DNA from: Nitrosomonadales bacterium
Lineage (GTDB): Bacteria > Pseudomonadota > Gammaproteobacteria > Burkholderiales > Gallionellaceae
Assembly: GCA_016716325.1 (NCBI GenBank)
Contig: JADJWO010000001.1
Coordinates: 1,364,001-1,428,000 of the forward strand
Direction of reading: 5' to 3'
DNA length: 64,000 bases
Below are positions 41,833 through 49,821 of this stretch, piece by piece. How positions within the stretch are numbered: position 1 is the first letter of the stretch; the number at the start of each line of letters is the position of its first letter. The notes under the pieces were generated by a model. It was given only the letters and a program-made list of their open reading frames with translations, was not told where the DNA came from and searched no databases. The translations under genes were made by a program, and so were the position numbers.

Positions 41833-42045
41833 GCGGCGCACTCTCTCCAGCCCGGATACCCGACCGCAAGAAAATCCATGCGCGACAGTCCGGCAGTGCG
41901 TTGTAGCATATCCGGGAAGGACAGTGAATAACCCGGATGGCGCTGCTTTCCAGACTCACCGGGCTATGTAATTAGATCAAACTGCATCTACGACACCCAG
42001 GTGATTCATTAATTGGGCTCCGCCCCCAGTCGTCCATTAGGGCAA

Positions 42046-42513
42046 TTAGTGGTTATCAAAGTCATTGTGTGGTGTCCCAAGACTAACTGCTACGTACATT
42101 TCTAGGAGAGCTTGGCGCATTGGGTCTGGCTCAGACACAAACCGCACATTCATGTTTCTGACACGTTGTTTCTGTGCGGTGAAAACTACTGAGAATTTCG
42201 GGTCGCACTCCAAGTGAAGCCGCGAACCTTCAGTAGCGTATGTTGCTTGAGTCATGCCTGTGATTTGACGAGCAAGCCTGAATGCGAATGTTGCTGAATT
42301 GTGCCCTGAACTGGGGCGACAATGATTTTGAAGCCTCTTTCTGATTGTGTTAGTGCGCCCAACATACAAGTGTTCTTTGCCTTCTGAGAACAGGTAGATT
42401 CCCGCATTTGGCATTTCTTGTGGCAACGCTGCAACAGAGGCAGGCTCCATTCGCATTAGTCTCTGGAAGGAGGGCTCCAATGATTCAATGAACTCTTTGA
42501 ATACTACGTGCAT
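42046..42513 (-). CDS. GIY-YIG domain protein
   Basis: A protein of 155 residues with the nuclease core GIYLFSEGKEHLYVGRT (38-54), followed by RKRLQNH. GIY-YIG domains cut DNA in repair enzymes and homing endonucleases. Base composition is visibly poorer in GC than in the flanking core genes, and it begins the accessory stretch 42-48.7 kb, so transfer is likely. Substrate unknown. Confidence 0.78.
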   Translation of the reverse strand: MHVVFKEFIESLEPSFQRLMRMEPASVAALPQEMPNAGIYLFSEGKEHLYVGRTNTIRKRLQNHCRPSSGHNSATFAFRLARQITGMTQATYATEGSRLHLECDPKFSVVFTAQKQRVRNMNVRFVSEPDPMRQALLEMYVAVSLGTPHNDFDNH

Positions 42514-42790
42514 ACTTTCATTGCCCTAACGTTCAAAATCACAGGCCTGCGCGGCTTTTCGCGCAGGTCCGGGGAGTGACATAGGGACGGAGCCCCATTC
42601 ATTTCGCCCCAGCTCTTTATCCCCCGTCCAAATAACACGGGGGCCCCAAATACATCAGCCCGAAACCTAGCACCAAATCCGGAAAATAACCATATGCCGA
42701 AGTATATAGGCCGCCCCGAGCAACCCGCGCGCGCCGCGCAGACGGGCATGCGGGCATGCTTGCCACATTGAGCTCAACGTTGCTTTCCAA
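42514..42790. other. Gene-free stretch with one hairpin
   Basis: No convincing gene. It holds a GC-rich hairpin, CCTGCGCG-GCTTTT-CGCGCAGG, at about 42545-42566 and no T-run, just upstream of the GIY-YIG gene. The rest has mixed composition and ends at the operator-like palindrome of the toxin-antitoxin pair. Confidence 0.5.
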
Positions 42791-42811
42791 TGTATACCAT
42801 CATAATATACA
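42791..42811. promoter_or_regulatory. Putative operator of the BrnTA pair
   Basis: TGTATA-N9-TATACA, an inverted repeat ending five bases before the BrnT start codon. BrnA-type antitoxins repress their own promoter by binding such palindromes. Confidence 0.55.
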
Positions 42812-42815
42812 AGCC

Positions 42816-43115
42816 ATGATTGACTTAACCAAGATTGCGGAATTCGATTGGGACGACGGGAACGCCCGCAAGAACGATAAACACGGCGTTTCCATGGCTG
42901 AATCGGAACAAGTCTTTTTTAACGAACCGCTTCTGCTAATTGCCGATATGAAACATAGTGGAAGCGAGCCCCGATTTCACGCACTAGGCAAGACAGATGA
43001 TGGGCGAAAGCTGCATATAACTTTCACCCTTCGCAATGCCGGAGAAATGATTCGCGTAATTTCCGCCAGGGACATGCACAGAAAGGAGCGCACGATTTAT
43101 GAACAAGCCACTTAA
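42816..43115 (+). CDS. brnT: BrnT-type toxin
   Basis: A protein of 99 residues of the BrnT ribonuclease family: the opening FDWDDGNARKNDKHGVSM, HALGKTDDGRKLHITFTLR and the final RVISARDMHRKERTIYE are the family's three landmarks. BrnT stops translation by cutting mRNA and is held inactive by BrnA. Its end overlaps the antitoxin start by 17 bases, in the usual toxin-first order. Confidence 0.92.
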   Translation: MIDLTKIAEFDWDDGNARKNDKHGVSMAESEQVFFNEPLLLIADMKHSGSEPRFHALGKTDDGRKLHITFTLRNAGEMIRVISARDMHRKERTIYEQAT

Positions 43116-43365
43116 AAAAATTCCAAAATTCCCAAACGAAGCCGCAGAACAGGCTTTCTGGGAAAAACATGATTCGACAGAATATATCGAGTGGACCAAA
43201 GCTCAGCGTGTTGTTTTTCCAAATTTGAAACCGACTACAAAAACAATTTCTTTGCGACTGCCTCAGCACCTTCTTGATTCGATTAAGGCAGCTGCAAATT
43301 CTCGTGATGTACCTTATCAATCACTGATCAAGGTATGGCTACAAGAAAAGTTGCACAGCCATTGA
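43099..43365 (+). CDS. brnA: BrnA-type antitoxin
   Basis: A protein of 88 residues. Its C-terminal half has the ribbon-helix-helix pattern of BrnA (TISLRLPQHLLDSIKAAANS, then PYQSLIKVWLQEKL); the N-terminal half, rich in lysine and aromatic residues, wraps the toxin. It follows brnT with overlap and is AT-richer than the core genome. Confidence 0.9.
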   Translation: MNKPLKKIPKFPNEAAEQAFWEKHDSTEYIEWTKAQRVVFPNLKPTTKTISLRLPQHLLDSIKAAANSRDVPYQSLIKVWLQEKLHSH

Positions 43366-43373
43366 GTTCCACA

Positions 43374-43491
43374 TTAAGGATGCGCTGAACAAGTATGGTT
43401 TTGTCGTTCCCGCAGAAGCGGGAACCCGGTTAAATCAACAAGCTGGATTCCCGCTTTCGCGGGAATGACGTCTTGCCCAGCGCATCCTTAA
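43374..43491. repeat. Nested palindromic element, 118 bp
   Basis: Fourteen-base perfect inverted ends, TTAAGGATGCGCTG and CAGCGCATCCTTAA, enclose a REP-like pair (GTCGTTCCCGC... at 43403 to ...GGGAATGAC at 43469). The outer ends give the unit sharp borders, as expected of a small mobile element (MITE-like). Confidence 0.75.
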
Positions 43492-43582
43492 ATAATTTCT
43501 CGCAGACGAGATCGTGGTACAGGTCAAGACCGCCATCATCCGGGGCAGTCATGCGGCATTGGCGGAAACGATGCAGGAAATA

Positions 43583-43617
43583 AAAATGGGCAGCTTGAAT
43601 GATCAAGTGCCCATTTT
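43583..43617. terminator. Bidirectional hairpin terminator
   Basis: AAAATGGGCA (43583-43592) and TGCCCATTTT (43608-43617) form a strong stem, extended by CTT/AAG inside the loop. It is flanked by A and T tracts. It would end transcription from the BrnTA side and from the island. Confidence 0.75.
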
Positions 43618-43628
43618 CAACCTGGAAT

Positions 43629-43647
43629 GGCGCGCTCGGCGTGAGTC
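43629..43647. other. Candidate far attachment site of the tRNA-Arg island
   Basis: GGCGCGCTCGGCGTGAGTC differs at two of 19 positions from 48590-48608, the 3' end of the tRNA-Arg gene. It lies at the left border of the island genes, in direct orientation with the tRNA copy. An exact match would be expected after recent integration, so it is either a decayed site or a chance match. Confidence 0.45.
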
Positions 43648-43754
43648 ACATTTACGGTTGAAAGGCGCGCTAATGCTTGGTTTGCGCAATGTGAGTTATG
43701 AATATACCCCCATTTATACCCCCAGACGTAAGGGGTAGGGGCTTTGGATCACCT

Positions 43755-43964
43755 CTAAATCAGCTTCAAAACTTCCCTTTGCTCCCGCAACAGCGCAGAC
43801 ATTTCGCGCAGCATAGCACGCACCCCGCCCTTGTAAGCATTGCGCGATGATGCGGCCTTGCCCTCAGGTGTCCGCGCGCCAGTTGATCTAGCCCACGGCT
43901 GCCATTGCCTGATTTTTGCCGCCTGCTCTGCCCGTTGTTCGACTGTCCAATGTCTTGCCGCCAT
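43755..43964 (-). CDS. Small island protein of unknown function
   Basis: A protein of 69 residues beginning MAARHWTVEQRAEQAA, basic, with a SRNAYKGGVRAMLREM segment. Similar short proteins with a TPEGKAASSRNAYKGG stretch are common in proteobacterial integrative elements, but I know no function. Its start lies within the end of the next upstream gene. Confidence 0.65.
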   Translation of the reverse strand: MAARHWTVEQRAEQAAKIRQWQPWARSTGARTPEGKAASSRNAYKGGVRAMLREMSALLREQREVLKLI

Positions 43965-44556
43965 GCTGCACCTCTAATAGTTCGTTTGGCTGAATTAGGT
44001 TTCTCTCCGCGTGCGCGCCTGTGCGCGTACTGCTCCGATTATCAGGGGCAGGTGTGCCATTGTTCACTTGCTGGTTGCCGCTGCCGTGGTTGATATTCGC
44101 TTGCTTGGCAAATACCACGGGCGGGTTCTTGATCGCTGCCAGCGTTTCGAGGGTTGCCCTGCATTGCGATTGTGCCCGTAGTGCAATGCGCATATTCGCC
44201 TCAAATGCTGGCGCATGTTCGCAACCCATGCCACGCTCGGCAAGCCGCGAAAACAGGCTTTGCAGTGCCGTTGCCTGATTCATCAGCATAGCCTCAACAT
44301 GATTCAACTCGCCACGATTGACCGCTGCCGCTTGCCCGCGCAATTCATCCAGCAAAGTGGGCACGTCAATATGCTCGCCAATGCCTGATTTATTTTCCAC
44401 CCCGTTAATTGCACGATACGCCGCAAGCTCCGGCGAGGTTGCCAGCCGTGCAAAATTGCGGTTGGTTTCATTTTCGGTTGCGCCCTTGATAACCGGGACA
44501 GACTTGTTTAGCGGACTATCCTCTTTCGGTGCGCCCTTCAATTTCCTTGCTGCCAT
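43888..44556 (-). CDS. Island protein of unknown function
   Basis: A protein of 222 residues from MAARKLKGAPKED. It is soluble and alanine-rich, with a helical middle (NHVEAMLMNQATALQSLFSRL) and an unstructured asparagine-rich stretch (INHGSGNQQVNNGTPAP). It is seen in phage-like islands, but I do not know its role. It is preceded by four iteron-like repeats. Confidence 0.65.
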   Translation of the reverse strand: MAARKLKGAPKEDSPLNKSVPVIKGATENETNRNFARLATSPELAAYRAINGVENKSGIGEHIDVPTLLDELRGQAAAVNRGELNHVEAMLMNQATALQSLFSRLAERGMGCEHAPAFEANMRIALRAQSQCRATLETLAAIKNPPVVFAKQANINHGSGNQQVNNGTPAPDNRSSTRTGAHAERNLIQPNELLEVQHGGKTLDSRTTGRAGGKNQAMAAVG

Positions 44557-44602
44557 GTTCAACCTCTCAAGATGCTCCGGGATAGATGGTAATTCTATAG
44601 AG

Positions 44603-44742
44603 CACTTCACCTGCTGTAGTAGAGAGGGCAGAAAACTTGCCCGCATAGCTTCACCTAGTGAAGTAGTAAGGCCGCTTTTTCGGTTCCCTTACTTCACCTG
44701 CTGTAGCTATCCTGCGCGCTCTACTTCACCTGCTGAAGTAAG
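44603..44742. repeat. Four iteron-like repeats
   Basis: Copies of TACTTCACCTGCTGAAGTA, with small changes, start at about 44603, 44648, 44689 and 44721. Each is itself a partial palindrome (ACTTCA...TGAAGT). The spacing is uneven (45, 41 and 32 bases). They lie between two island genes and overlap the end of the 44707-45183 gene. They may bind a replication initiator or repressor of the element. Confidence 0.7.
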
Positions 44743-45183
44743 TGATGCGTTTTTTCTGCCACTCGATACCATCACAGGCGGGCGGTCTTTCAGCTTGTAC
44801 GCGCCACGCGGAAATGATCGTGCGGTTATGTCCAGCTTGCCGCCGCAATCGTCCAGCGCGTACCACGTCAAAGCAATCAGGGCGCACTTGTTCGGGCGCG
44901 CACCTCTTCGCGCTTCCACGATCAGGCCAGCTTCCAGCAATTCACGCTTGGCCTTGTTCAGTGTCGGCTCAGACTTCCAGCCTCGCGGCTTCATCAGCTT
45001 GAACGCCATGCACAGATCGCCGTTATTGTCGCCGCGATACTGCGCGGCAAGATCAAACAGCAACATGCGCGCATGGGCACTCAAGCCGATATAGGCCGCA
45101 CCGTTCAGCACAGCAAACGGAATGGCAACATGCCCGCCGCCATCCCGTTTATCTGCCGCATTTTTGTATCGGCTTTTTGCCAT
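44707..45183 (-). CDS. Helix-turn-helix protein of the island, possible replication or regulatory factor
   Basis: A protein of 158 residues with a winged-helix-like core: AYIGLSAHARMLLFDLAAQY, then KSEPTLNKAKRELLEAGLIVEA, a typical recognition helix and wing order. Proteins of this kind are frequent in small integrative elements. The adjacent iteron-like repeats make DNA binding next to its own gene plausible. Confidence 0.68.
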   Translation of the reverse strand: MAKSRYKNAADKRDGGGHVAIPFAVLNGAAYIGLSAHARMLLFDLAAQYRGDNNGDLCMAFKLMKPRGWKSEPTLNKAKRELLEAGLIVEARRGARPNKCALIALTWYALDDCGGKLDITARSFPRGAYKLKDRPPVMVSSGRKNASLTSAGEVERAG

Positions 45184-45186
45184 CGC

Positions 45187-45330
45187 CTAGCCATCCGCCA
45201 AACGCGACAGGAAGCGATACACGCCCCATGCCTCGATTACAGACAGTGCGGCAATATCAGCCCCTATACCGAGATGCGAAAACCGCACAGAGAGGCTTTG
45301 CAGCCGTTCCAGCCAGTCTAGGTTATTCAT
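45187..45330 (-). CDS. Very small island protein
   Basis: A protein of 47 residues starting MNNLDWLERLQSLSVRF. It is tightly placed, overlapping the upstream gene by eight bases and ending three bases before the next one. It is probably helical. No family recognised; the tight packing is the main reason to accept it. Confidence 0.5.
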   Translation of the reverse strand: MNNLDWLERLQSLSVRFSHLGIGADIAALSVIEAWGVYRFLSRLADG

Positions 45331-45532
45331 CGGACACGCTCCCCGACTGCAACACATACAGCGCGACACGATGCAGCTTTCCGCAATCGGTTGGGCGCTC
45401 GATCCAGACGGTATCTATTGGATAGCCACGCCGCCGCAATTCCAATACGCGAGCCGCTGGGCAGAGAATATCCAACTCGCTGCGAGCCGTTAGGGTGTCT
45501 ATGTTCCCGTGTTCCTGTAACCACTTCAGCAA
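45323..45532 (-). CDS. Phage-type helix-turn-helix protein
   Basis: A protein of 69 residues beginning MLKWLQEHGNIDTLTARSEL. The order of a short helix, TARSELDILCPAARVLELRRRGYPI and a C-terminal strand is that of small winged-helix proteins often found in prophages and islands. It may bind DNA, with unknown target. Confidence 0.65.
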   Translation of the reverse strand: MLKWLQEHGNIDTLTARSELDILCPAARVLELRRRGYPIDTVWIERPTDCGKLHRVALYVLQSGSVSDE

Positions 45533-45637
45533 CCTTTGCCGCTGCGCATGGGCGCTGTTAGAATTGCCGCGTGGTGTTTTTGAGGGCGTACCGTTCGAGG
45601 TGCGCCCTTGTCATTTGTGGTGTCCATGATCGCTCCC

Positions 45638-45853
45638 TTACTTGCTAGCAGCGATGCGAGATTGCGCCCACGCCTCAACGTCCGCTGCGCTCCATGCGGT
45701 GCAGTTTTCGGAGAGCTTGATCGGCTTCGGGAATTTACCAGCCTTGACCCATGCCCAGATACTTGAACCGGACACTTCCAGCTTGGCTTTCAATTGTGGC
45801 AGTCGGTAGAACTGCGCGGGGTGTGGTGCGGTTTGTTGCGATGCGTTGCCCAT
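45638..45853 (-). CDS. AlpA-family regulator/excisionase
   Basis: About 71 residues from MGNASQQTAP. The MerR-like helix-turn-helix of AlpA proteins is clear: FYRLPQLKAKLEVSGSSIWAWVK, then FPKPIKLSENCTAWSAADVEAW. AlpA proteins regulate or assist excision of P4-type islands, which agrees with the P4-type integrase at 47107. Confidence 0.88.
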   Translation of the reverse strand: MGNASQQTAPHPAQFYRLPQLKAKLEVSGSSIWAWVKAGKFPKPIKLSENCTAWSAADVEAWAQSRIAASK

Positions 45854-45983
45854 GACGTAAATCTCCATAGAGGTTTATGCGCATCTAGCACCGTGCTAGC
45901 GCGTCATTGGTTCCCACTATAGAGATTACTTTTTTAAAATCAGCAATAGGATGGTAGAAAATAAAGAGGGATTTTTTCTACCT

Positions 45984-46538
45984 TCAAAATCCATGATCTT
46001 GCATAACCTCATATGCCTGCTCAAAAATCGCCTCTACTTTGGCAGCGCTATATTCTTTTTCCAAAGTGCCATTTAATATAGACAGATTAAATTCCTCAAT
46101 TGCCTTTGCAGCGGCTGCATAAATTGAAACCTCGCTGCCCTCATTTTCTGCTTGTTTGCGCTGATACCAGATAAACCAATATACGCGCACACGCTCTTCT
46201 TTTTTGAGGCGTTGTTTTAGCGGGTGTTTAACTCCTTGAACATTCCGCCGCCCGAATGCCTCATCAAGCGAAAGTTCGCCCGATGCGGAAATGTATTTTC
46301 CAAAACCTTGCGCAACGGCAGCCAGAATATGCGGGGGCGGGGTAATGCCCTTTTTGACCAACAGCGAGAATTGCCTAATTACATCTACTGCATCGTTAGG
46401 ATCAGTATTTTCAGCAAAGGCCATTTGGAGTAATGAATCATCATCGGCTTGCTTAAACAAGGTACGAGCTTGCATTAAATAACCCTGTTCACGTTTTAGC
46501 CTTTCCCACGCCTTCGGTGAGAGATCGTCTTTTTCCAT
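45984..46538 (-). CDS. Island protein of unknown function
   Basis: A protein of about 184 residues (MEKDDLSPKAWERLKREQG) that appears wholly helical, with a basic middle (KHPLKQRLKKEERVRVYWF). Low GC relative to the core. I do not recognise it; it has no signal or membrane segment. Confidence 0.65.
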   Translation of the reverse strand: MEKDDLSPKAWERLKREQGYLMQARTLFKQADDDSLLQMAFAENTDPNDAVDVIRQFSLLVKKGITPPPHILAAVAQGFGKYISASGELSLDEAFGRRNVQGVKHPLKQRLKKEERVRVYWFIWYQRKQAENEGSEVSIYAAAAKAIEEFNLSILNGTLEKEYSAAKVEAIFEQAYEVMQDHGF

Positions 46539-46651
46539 CACACGCCCCTTTCACGCCCCTCAAATAAAACCCACGCCAGCGGATAAGGGTGTCCGTTTTC
46601 GCCCCGTCGGGCTAGGCGTGGAAACTCACTATTGCAGGATGTTTAGCTGGC

Positions 46652-47071
46652 CTAATAACATTTATTGCCGACAGCCTTCCAGCTTTCAATGATGTTTTGC
46701 GGGGAAATAACAAAGTTCAGCTTGCAGACCATATTTGTTGATCTGACTGGAATATGTTGCTGTTGCTGGCCTTGCACCCATGCACCTGCGCCGCCATTGG
46801 GATTAGGAACATACGTTGTGGTCGGAGTTGAATATGATCCGCCGCCCGATGTCTCTGTACTGGAATTGAAATACTCAACGACCCTGCCACCATTGGATAG
46901 TTTAGCCTCGCCAGTTGGTACTCCTTTTTCCTTTATCAAATCATCGTATGTTTTACCGACAAGCTGATTATTTACTTCCGTAAATCTTGCCTTTTGTTCT
47001 TTGATGCGTTGCAGCCCACAACCAGACAACACCAAGGACAGAATCGCCAAAATCGCAATAACCCTTTTCAT
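46652..47071 (-). CDS. Predicted lipoprotein
   Basis: A protein of 139 residues with a lipoprotein signal (lipobox LSGC, cysteine at about residue 18), then a TYDDLIKEKGVPTGEAKLSN segment of the kind seen in SmpA/OmlA-like small lipoproteins. A glycine/serine/threonine-rich linker (SGGGSYSTPTTTYVPNP) and a C-terminal domain with two cysteines follow. It is a cargo gene beside the integrase. Confidence 0.75.
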   Translation of the reverse strand: MKRVIAILAILSLVLSGCGLQRIKEQKARFTEVNNQLVGKTYDDLIKEKGVPTGEAKLSNGGRVVEYFNSSTETSGGGSYSTPTTTYVPNPNGGAGAWVQGQQQQHIPVRSTNMVCKLNFVISPQNIIESWKAVGNKCY

Positions 47072-47106
47072 GCCAGCCTCCTATTGGAAAAAATCATCAA
47101 GTTAAA

Positions 47107-48414
47107 TTATGCGCGCAGCGCGATTACCTGCGCCGCCCGATAGCCTTCGGTATGTGGCTCATAGTCCGCCCACTTGGGCAGCTTGCCGCCCTGCTGCATC
47201 TTGTCCGGCGTGTCCGCCAAGAGCTGCATTTTGTCGAGCGTGTCCGCCCAGAACTGCATCATGGCCTTGCGATACTCCATGTAGTCCGCCCGATTGTACG
47301 CGGCGCGCACTTGGTCTTTGTCACCGTGTGCCAGTTGCGCCTCGATCATGTCGGGGCGGATCGTGCCCAGATTGTTGAGATAGGTTGAAGCAACCGTGCG
47401 GAAGCCGTGCCCGGTCATGCGGCCTTTGTAGCCGATATTCTCTATGACCTTCAGCACGGTGTTTTCGCTGATTACCGCACCGTTACCATTCCGGTTTGGA
47501 AATAACGCGGGCTGGTGGCCTGTAAGCGGCTGCAATGCCCTTATCACCTCTACCGCCTGCCGCGACAATGGCACGGTGTGCGGCTGGCGGGCTTTCATGC
47601 GCTCGGCGGGGATAGTCCAAAGGGCTGCATCTAAATCAAACTCGCACCACTGCGCACCGCGAACTTCACCCGTGCGGACAAAGGTCAACAATAGTAAACG
47701 TGTGGCAGCAAACACGATAGGGCTGGATTTTGCGCGCTCCTGATACTCAGCAAGGGCGCGCAGGAATTGGGGCATTTCCTTCGCTTCCAATGCGGGCATG
47801 TGTTTAACCTTCGGGGTGGGGGCTAATACCTCGCGCCCGATGCCTGCCGCTGGGTTGAGTCGTGCGCGCCCGCTGCCGATAGCAAAGGAAAACACGGCAC
47901 GCACCCGCTGCAATACCCGCGCCCGAATTTCAAACGTACCCCGCGCTTCAAGTGCGCGCAGTATGTCCAGCACATCCGGTGTTTCAATCTCAGCCAGTGA
48001 GCGATGCCCAAACTTCGGGAACACTTCGCGCTCAAGTGTGTTGATCCAGTCCGTTGCGTGATGGTCAGACCACATTGGTTTTTTGAGCGCGTGATACTCG
48101 CGGGCAATGACCTCGAATGAATTTGCCGCTGCTATTTGGGCTTGCCGCTTTTGCGTCTGCTTAACTGCGCTGGGATCACTGCCATTGGCTAAAAGCTTGC
48201 GCGCATCATCACGGCGGGCGCGTGCATCTTTCAGGCTCACGTCTGGATATACCCCCAAGGCAAGCAATTTCTCCTTGCCTGCATGGCGATATTTGAGCCG
48301 CCAATACTTCGAGCCGTTGGGCTGTACTAACAGGAACAAACCGCCGCCATCCCCCAGCTTGTAGGGTTTTGCTTCAGGCTTGGCTTTTACGATGGCTGTT
48401 GCTGTCAGCTTCAT
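47107..48414 (-). CDS. P4-type tyrosine integrase
   Basis: A protein of 435 residues from MKLTATAIVKAK. The N-terminal DUF4102 arm-binding domain (YKLGDGGGLFLLVQPNGSK) and the catalytic residues (R in RTGEVRGAQW, HxxR in HGFRTVAS, Y in AYNRADYM) are visible. It lies beside tRNA-Arg(CCG), the usual arrangement for integration into a tRNA 3' end. A run of GGGGGTAT/ATACCCCC repeats at about 48424-48482 just upstream may be its binding sites. Confidence 0.93.
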   Translation of the reverse strand: MKLTATAIVKAKPEAKPYKLGDGGGLFLLVQPNGSKYWRLKYRHAGKEKLLALGVYPDVSLKDARARRDDARKLLANGSDPSAVKQTQKRQAQIAAANSFEVIAREYHALKKPMWSDHHATDWINTLEREVFPKFGHRSLAEIETPDVLDILRALEARGTFEIRARVLQRVRAVFSFAIGSGRARLNPAAGIGREVLAPTPKVKHMPALEAKEMPQFLRALAEYQERAKSSPIVFAATRLLLLTFVRTGEVRGAQWCEFDLDAALWTIPAERMKARQPHTVPLSRQAVEVIRALQPLTGHQPALFPNRNGNGAVISENTVLKVIENIGYKGRMTGHGFRTVASTYLNNLGTIRPDMIEAQLAHGDKDQVRAAYNRADYMEYRKAMMQFWADTLDKMQLLADTPDKMQQGGKLPKWADYEPHTEGYRAAQVIALRA

Positions 48415-48521
48415 GGCGCACCTCTGGGGGTATAAATTTCGCTCTGGGGGTATCTGGTGCCAAAATATACCCCCACATACCCCCTGATTGCAATAGACAG
48501 GAAAAGACGGCATGAAACAAA

Positions 48522-48554
48522 AAACCCGCCAAATCCATTGATTTAAGCGGGTTT
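48522..48554 (-). terminator. Terminator downstream of tRNA-Arg
   Basis: AAACCCGC (48522-48529) and GCGGGTTT (48547-48554) form the stem, with an inner AAATC/GATTT pairing. Read on the minus strand it is followed by a T-rich run. It ends the tRNA transcript. Confidence 0.8.
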
Positions 48555-48588
48555 CGTGTACTGCATTAGACGGGATAAAACAGGAAGC

Positions 48589-48665
48589 TGGTGCGCTCGG
48601 CGGGAGTCGAACCCACGACCCTCGGCTTCGGAAACCGATACTCTATCCATCTGAGCTACGAGCGC
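48589..48665 (-). tRNA. tRNA-Arg (anticodon CCG)
   Basis: The minus strand gives a 77-base cloverleaf: acceptor GCGCTCG/CGAGCGC, D-arm GCTCAGATGGATAGAGT, anticodon stem TCGGT/GCCGA with loop TTCCGAA (anticodon CCG), T-arm with GGTTCGACTCC, discriminator A and an encoded CCA. It serves as integration target for the island on its 3' side. Confidence 0.97.
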
Positions 48666-48806
48666 TTTGAACGGCGCGCAGTATAGCGTTTTTTCGTGCG
48701 CATCGCCCGCCTCGCCGGAAATGCGGCGCGGGCACCTGTGGTGTGTCGCACGGGCGGCAAAAGTGCTATCTTGCCGGGCAGGTGCCCAATATAGACTGGT
48801 CTGCTC

Positions 48807-49235
48807 ATGGTTTTCTCCAATCCCGACACCGAAGGAATCCGCCAATTGCTGCACCGGGTACGCACGGTCGCAGTGGTCGGCCTGTCGCCGAACAAGGCGC
48901 GTCCGAGCTTCGGGGTCGCGCGTGGATTGCAGTCGCTGGGCTATCGCATCATCCCGGTGCGGCCGCTGGTCGGCGAGGTGCTGGGCGAAAAGGCCTATCC
49001 CGACCTGGAGAGCCTGCCGGAACTGCCGGACATCGTGGACGTGTTCCGCGCGCCGCAGTATGTGCCCGCCATCGTGGACAGTTGCATCCGGCTCGGCATC
49101 CGCCACCTGTGGCTGCAGCAGGGCGTCATCCACGAGGAGGCCGCGCAGCGCGCCCGGGATGCGGGCATCACCGTGGTGATGGACCGCTGCATATGGCGCG
49201 ACTGCATACAGTTGTGCGGGAGCGAAGAATCATGA
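48807..49235 (+). CDS. CoA-binding domain protein (YccU type)
   Basis: A protein of 142 residues with a Rossmann-like CoA-binding fold: VRTVAVVGLSPNKARPSFGVAR near residues 17-38 and HLWLQQGVIHEEAAQRARDAG near 100. Such proteins resemble the N-terminal part of succinyl-CoA synthetase; their role is unclear. It overlaps the tag gene by four bases. Confidence 0.88.
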   Translation: MVFSNPDTEGIRQLLHRVRTVAVVGLSPNKARPSFGVARGLQSLGYRIIPVRPLVGEVLGEKAYPDLESLPELPDIVDVFRAPQYVPAIVDSCIRLGIRHLWLQQGVIHEEAAQRARDAGITVVMDRCIWRDCIQLCGSEES

Positions 49236-49819
49236 CCGCACCCGATCTGATCCGCTGCGCCTGGGCGGGCGACGATGCGCTGTACCGCGACTATCACGAC
49301 CACGAATGGGGCGTGCCGCAGCACGACGACCGGCGCCTGTTCGAACTGCTGATACTGGAAGGCGCGCAGGCCGGGCTGAGCTGGATCACCATCCTGCGCA
49401 AGCGCGAGAATTATCGCGCCGCCTTCGACGGTTTCGACGCGACGCGCATTGCCCGCTACGACGCGGATAAAATAGAATCGTTGTTGCAGGATCCCGGCAT
49501 CGTACGCAACCGGTTGAAGGTGCAGGCCGCCGTGACCAACGCACAGAAGTTCCTGGAAGTGCAGGACAGCTATGGCAGTTTCGATGCGTTCGTCTGGCAG
49601 TTCGTGGGCGGCAAACCCTTGCAGAACCATTGGCGCGGCATGGGCGAAGTGCCCGCCAGCACCATCGAGTCGGACGCGATGAGCAAGGAATTGAAGCACC
49701 ACGGTTTCAAGTTCGTCGGCTCGACGATCTGTTACGCGTTCATGCAGGCGACCGGCATGGTCAACGACCATACGACGAATTGTTTCAGGCATGCCGAGTT
49801 GCTCGGCAGCAAAGGATAA
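49232..49819 (+). CDS. tag: DNA-3-methyladenine glycosylase I
   Basis: A protein of 195 residues with the Tag landmarks CAWAGDDALYRDYHDHEWG (9-27), FELLILEGAQAGLSW (37-51) and the zinc-binding end with histidines and cysteine (NDHTTNCFRH). It removes 3-methyladenine from alkylated DNA. Confidence 0.95.
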   Translation: MTAPDLIRCAWAGDDALYRDYHDHEWGVPQHDDRRLFELLILEGAQAGLSWITILRKRENYRAAFDGFDATRIARYDADKIESLLQDPGIVRNRLKVQAAVTNAQKFLEVQDSYGSFDAFVWQFVGGKPLQNHWRGMGEVPASTIESDAMSKELKHHGFKFVGSTICYAFMQATGMVNDHTTNCFRHAELLGSKG

Positions 49820-49821
49820 GG

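Noticed and set aside
41910..41945. ATAACCC half site upstream of moaA as another copy of the sulfur dyad
   Set aside because: The right arm does not match (GGCGCTG). The sequence instead takes part in a different inverted repeat, ATCCGGG...CCCGGAT at 41910-41938.
41833..42045. A molybdenum cofactor riboswitch upstream of moaA
   Set aside because: I looked for the layered hairpins expected of a Moco riboswitch and saw only one short inverted repeat; no consensus stretch is recognisable.
42504..42749. An 81-codon minus-strand frame upstream of the GIY-YIG gene
   Set aside because: No binding site, unusual composition, and it overlaps the GC-rich hairpin; nothing supports it as a gene.
43514..43738. 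A 74-codon frame after the nested palindrome
   Set aside because: It runs through a hairpin terminator and the candidate attachment site and has no binding site; no family resemblance.
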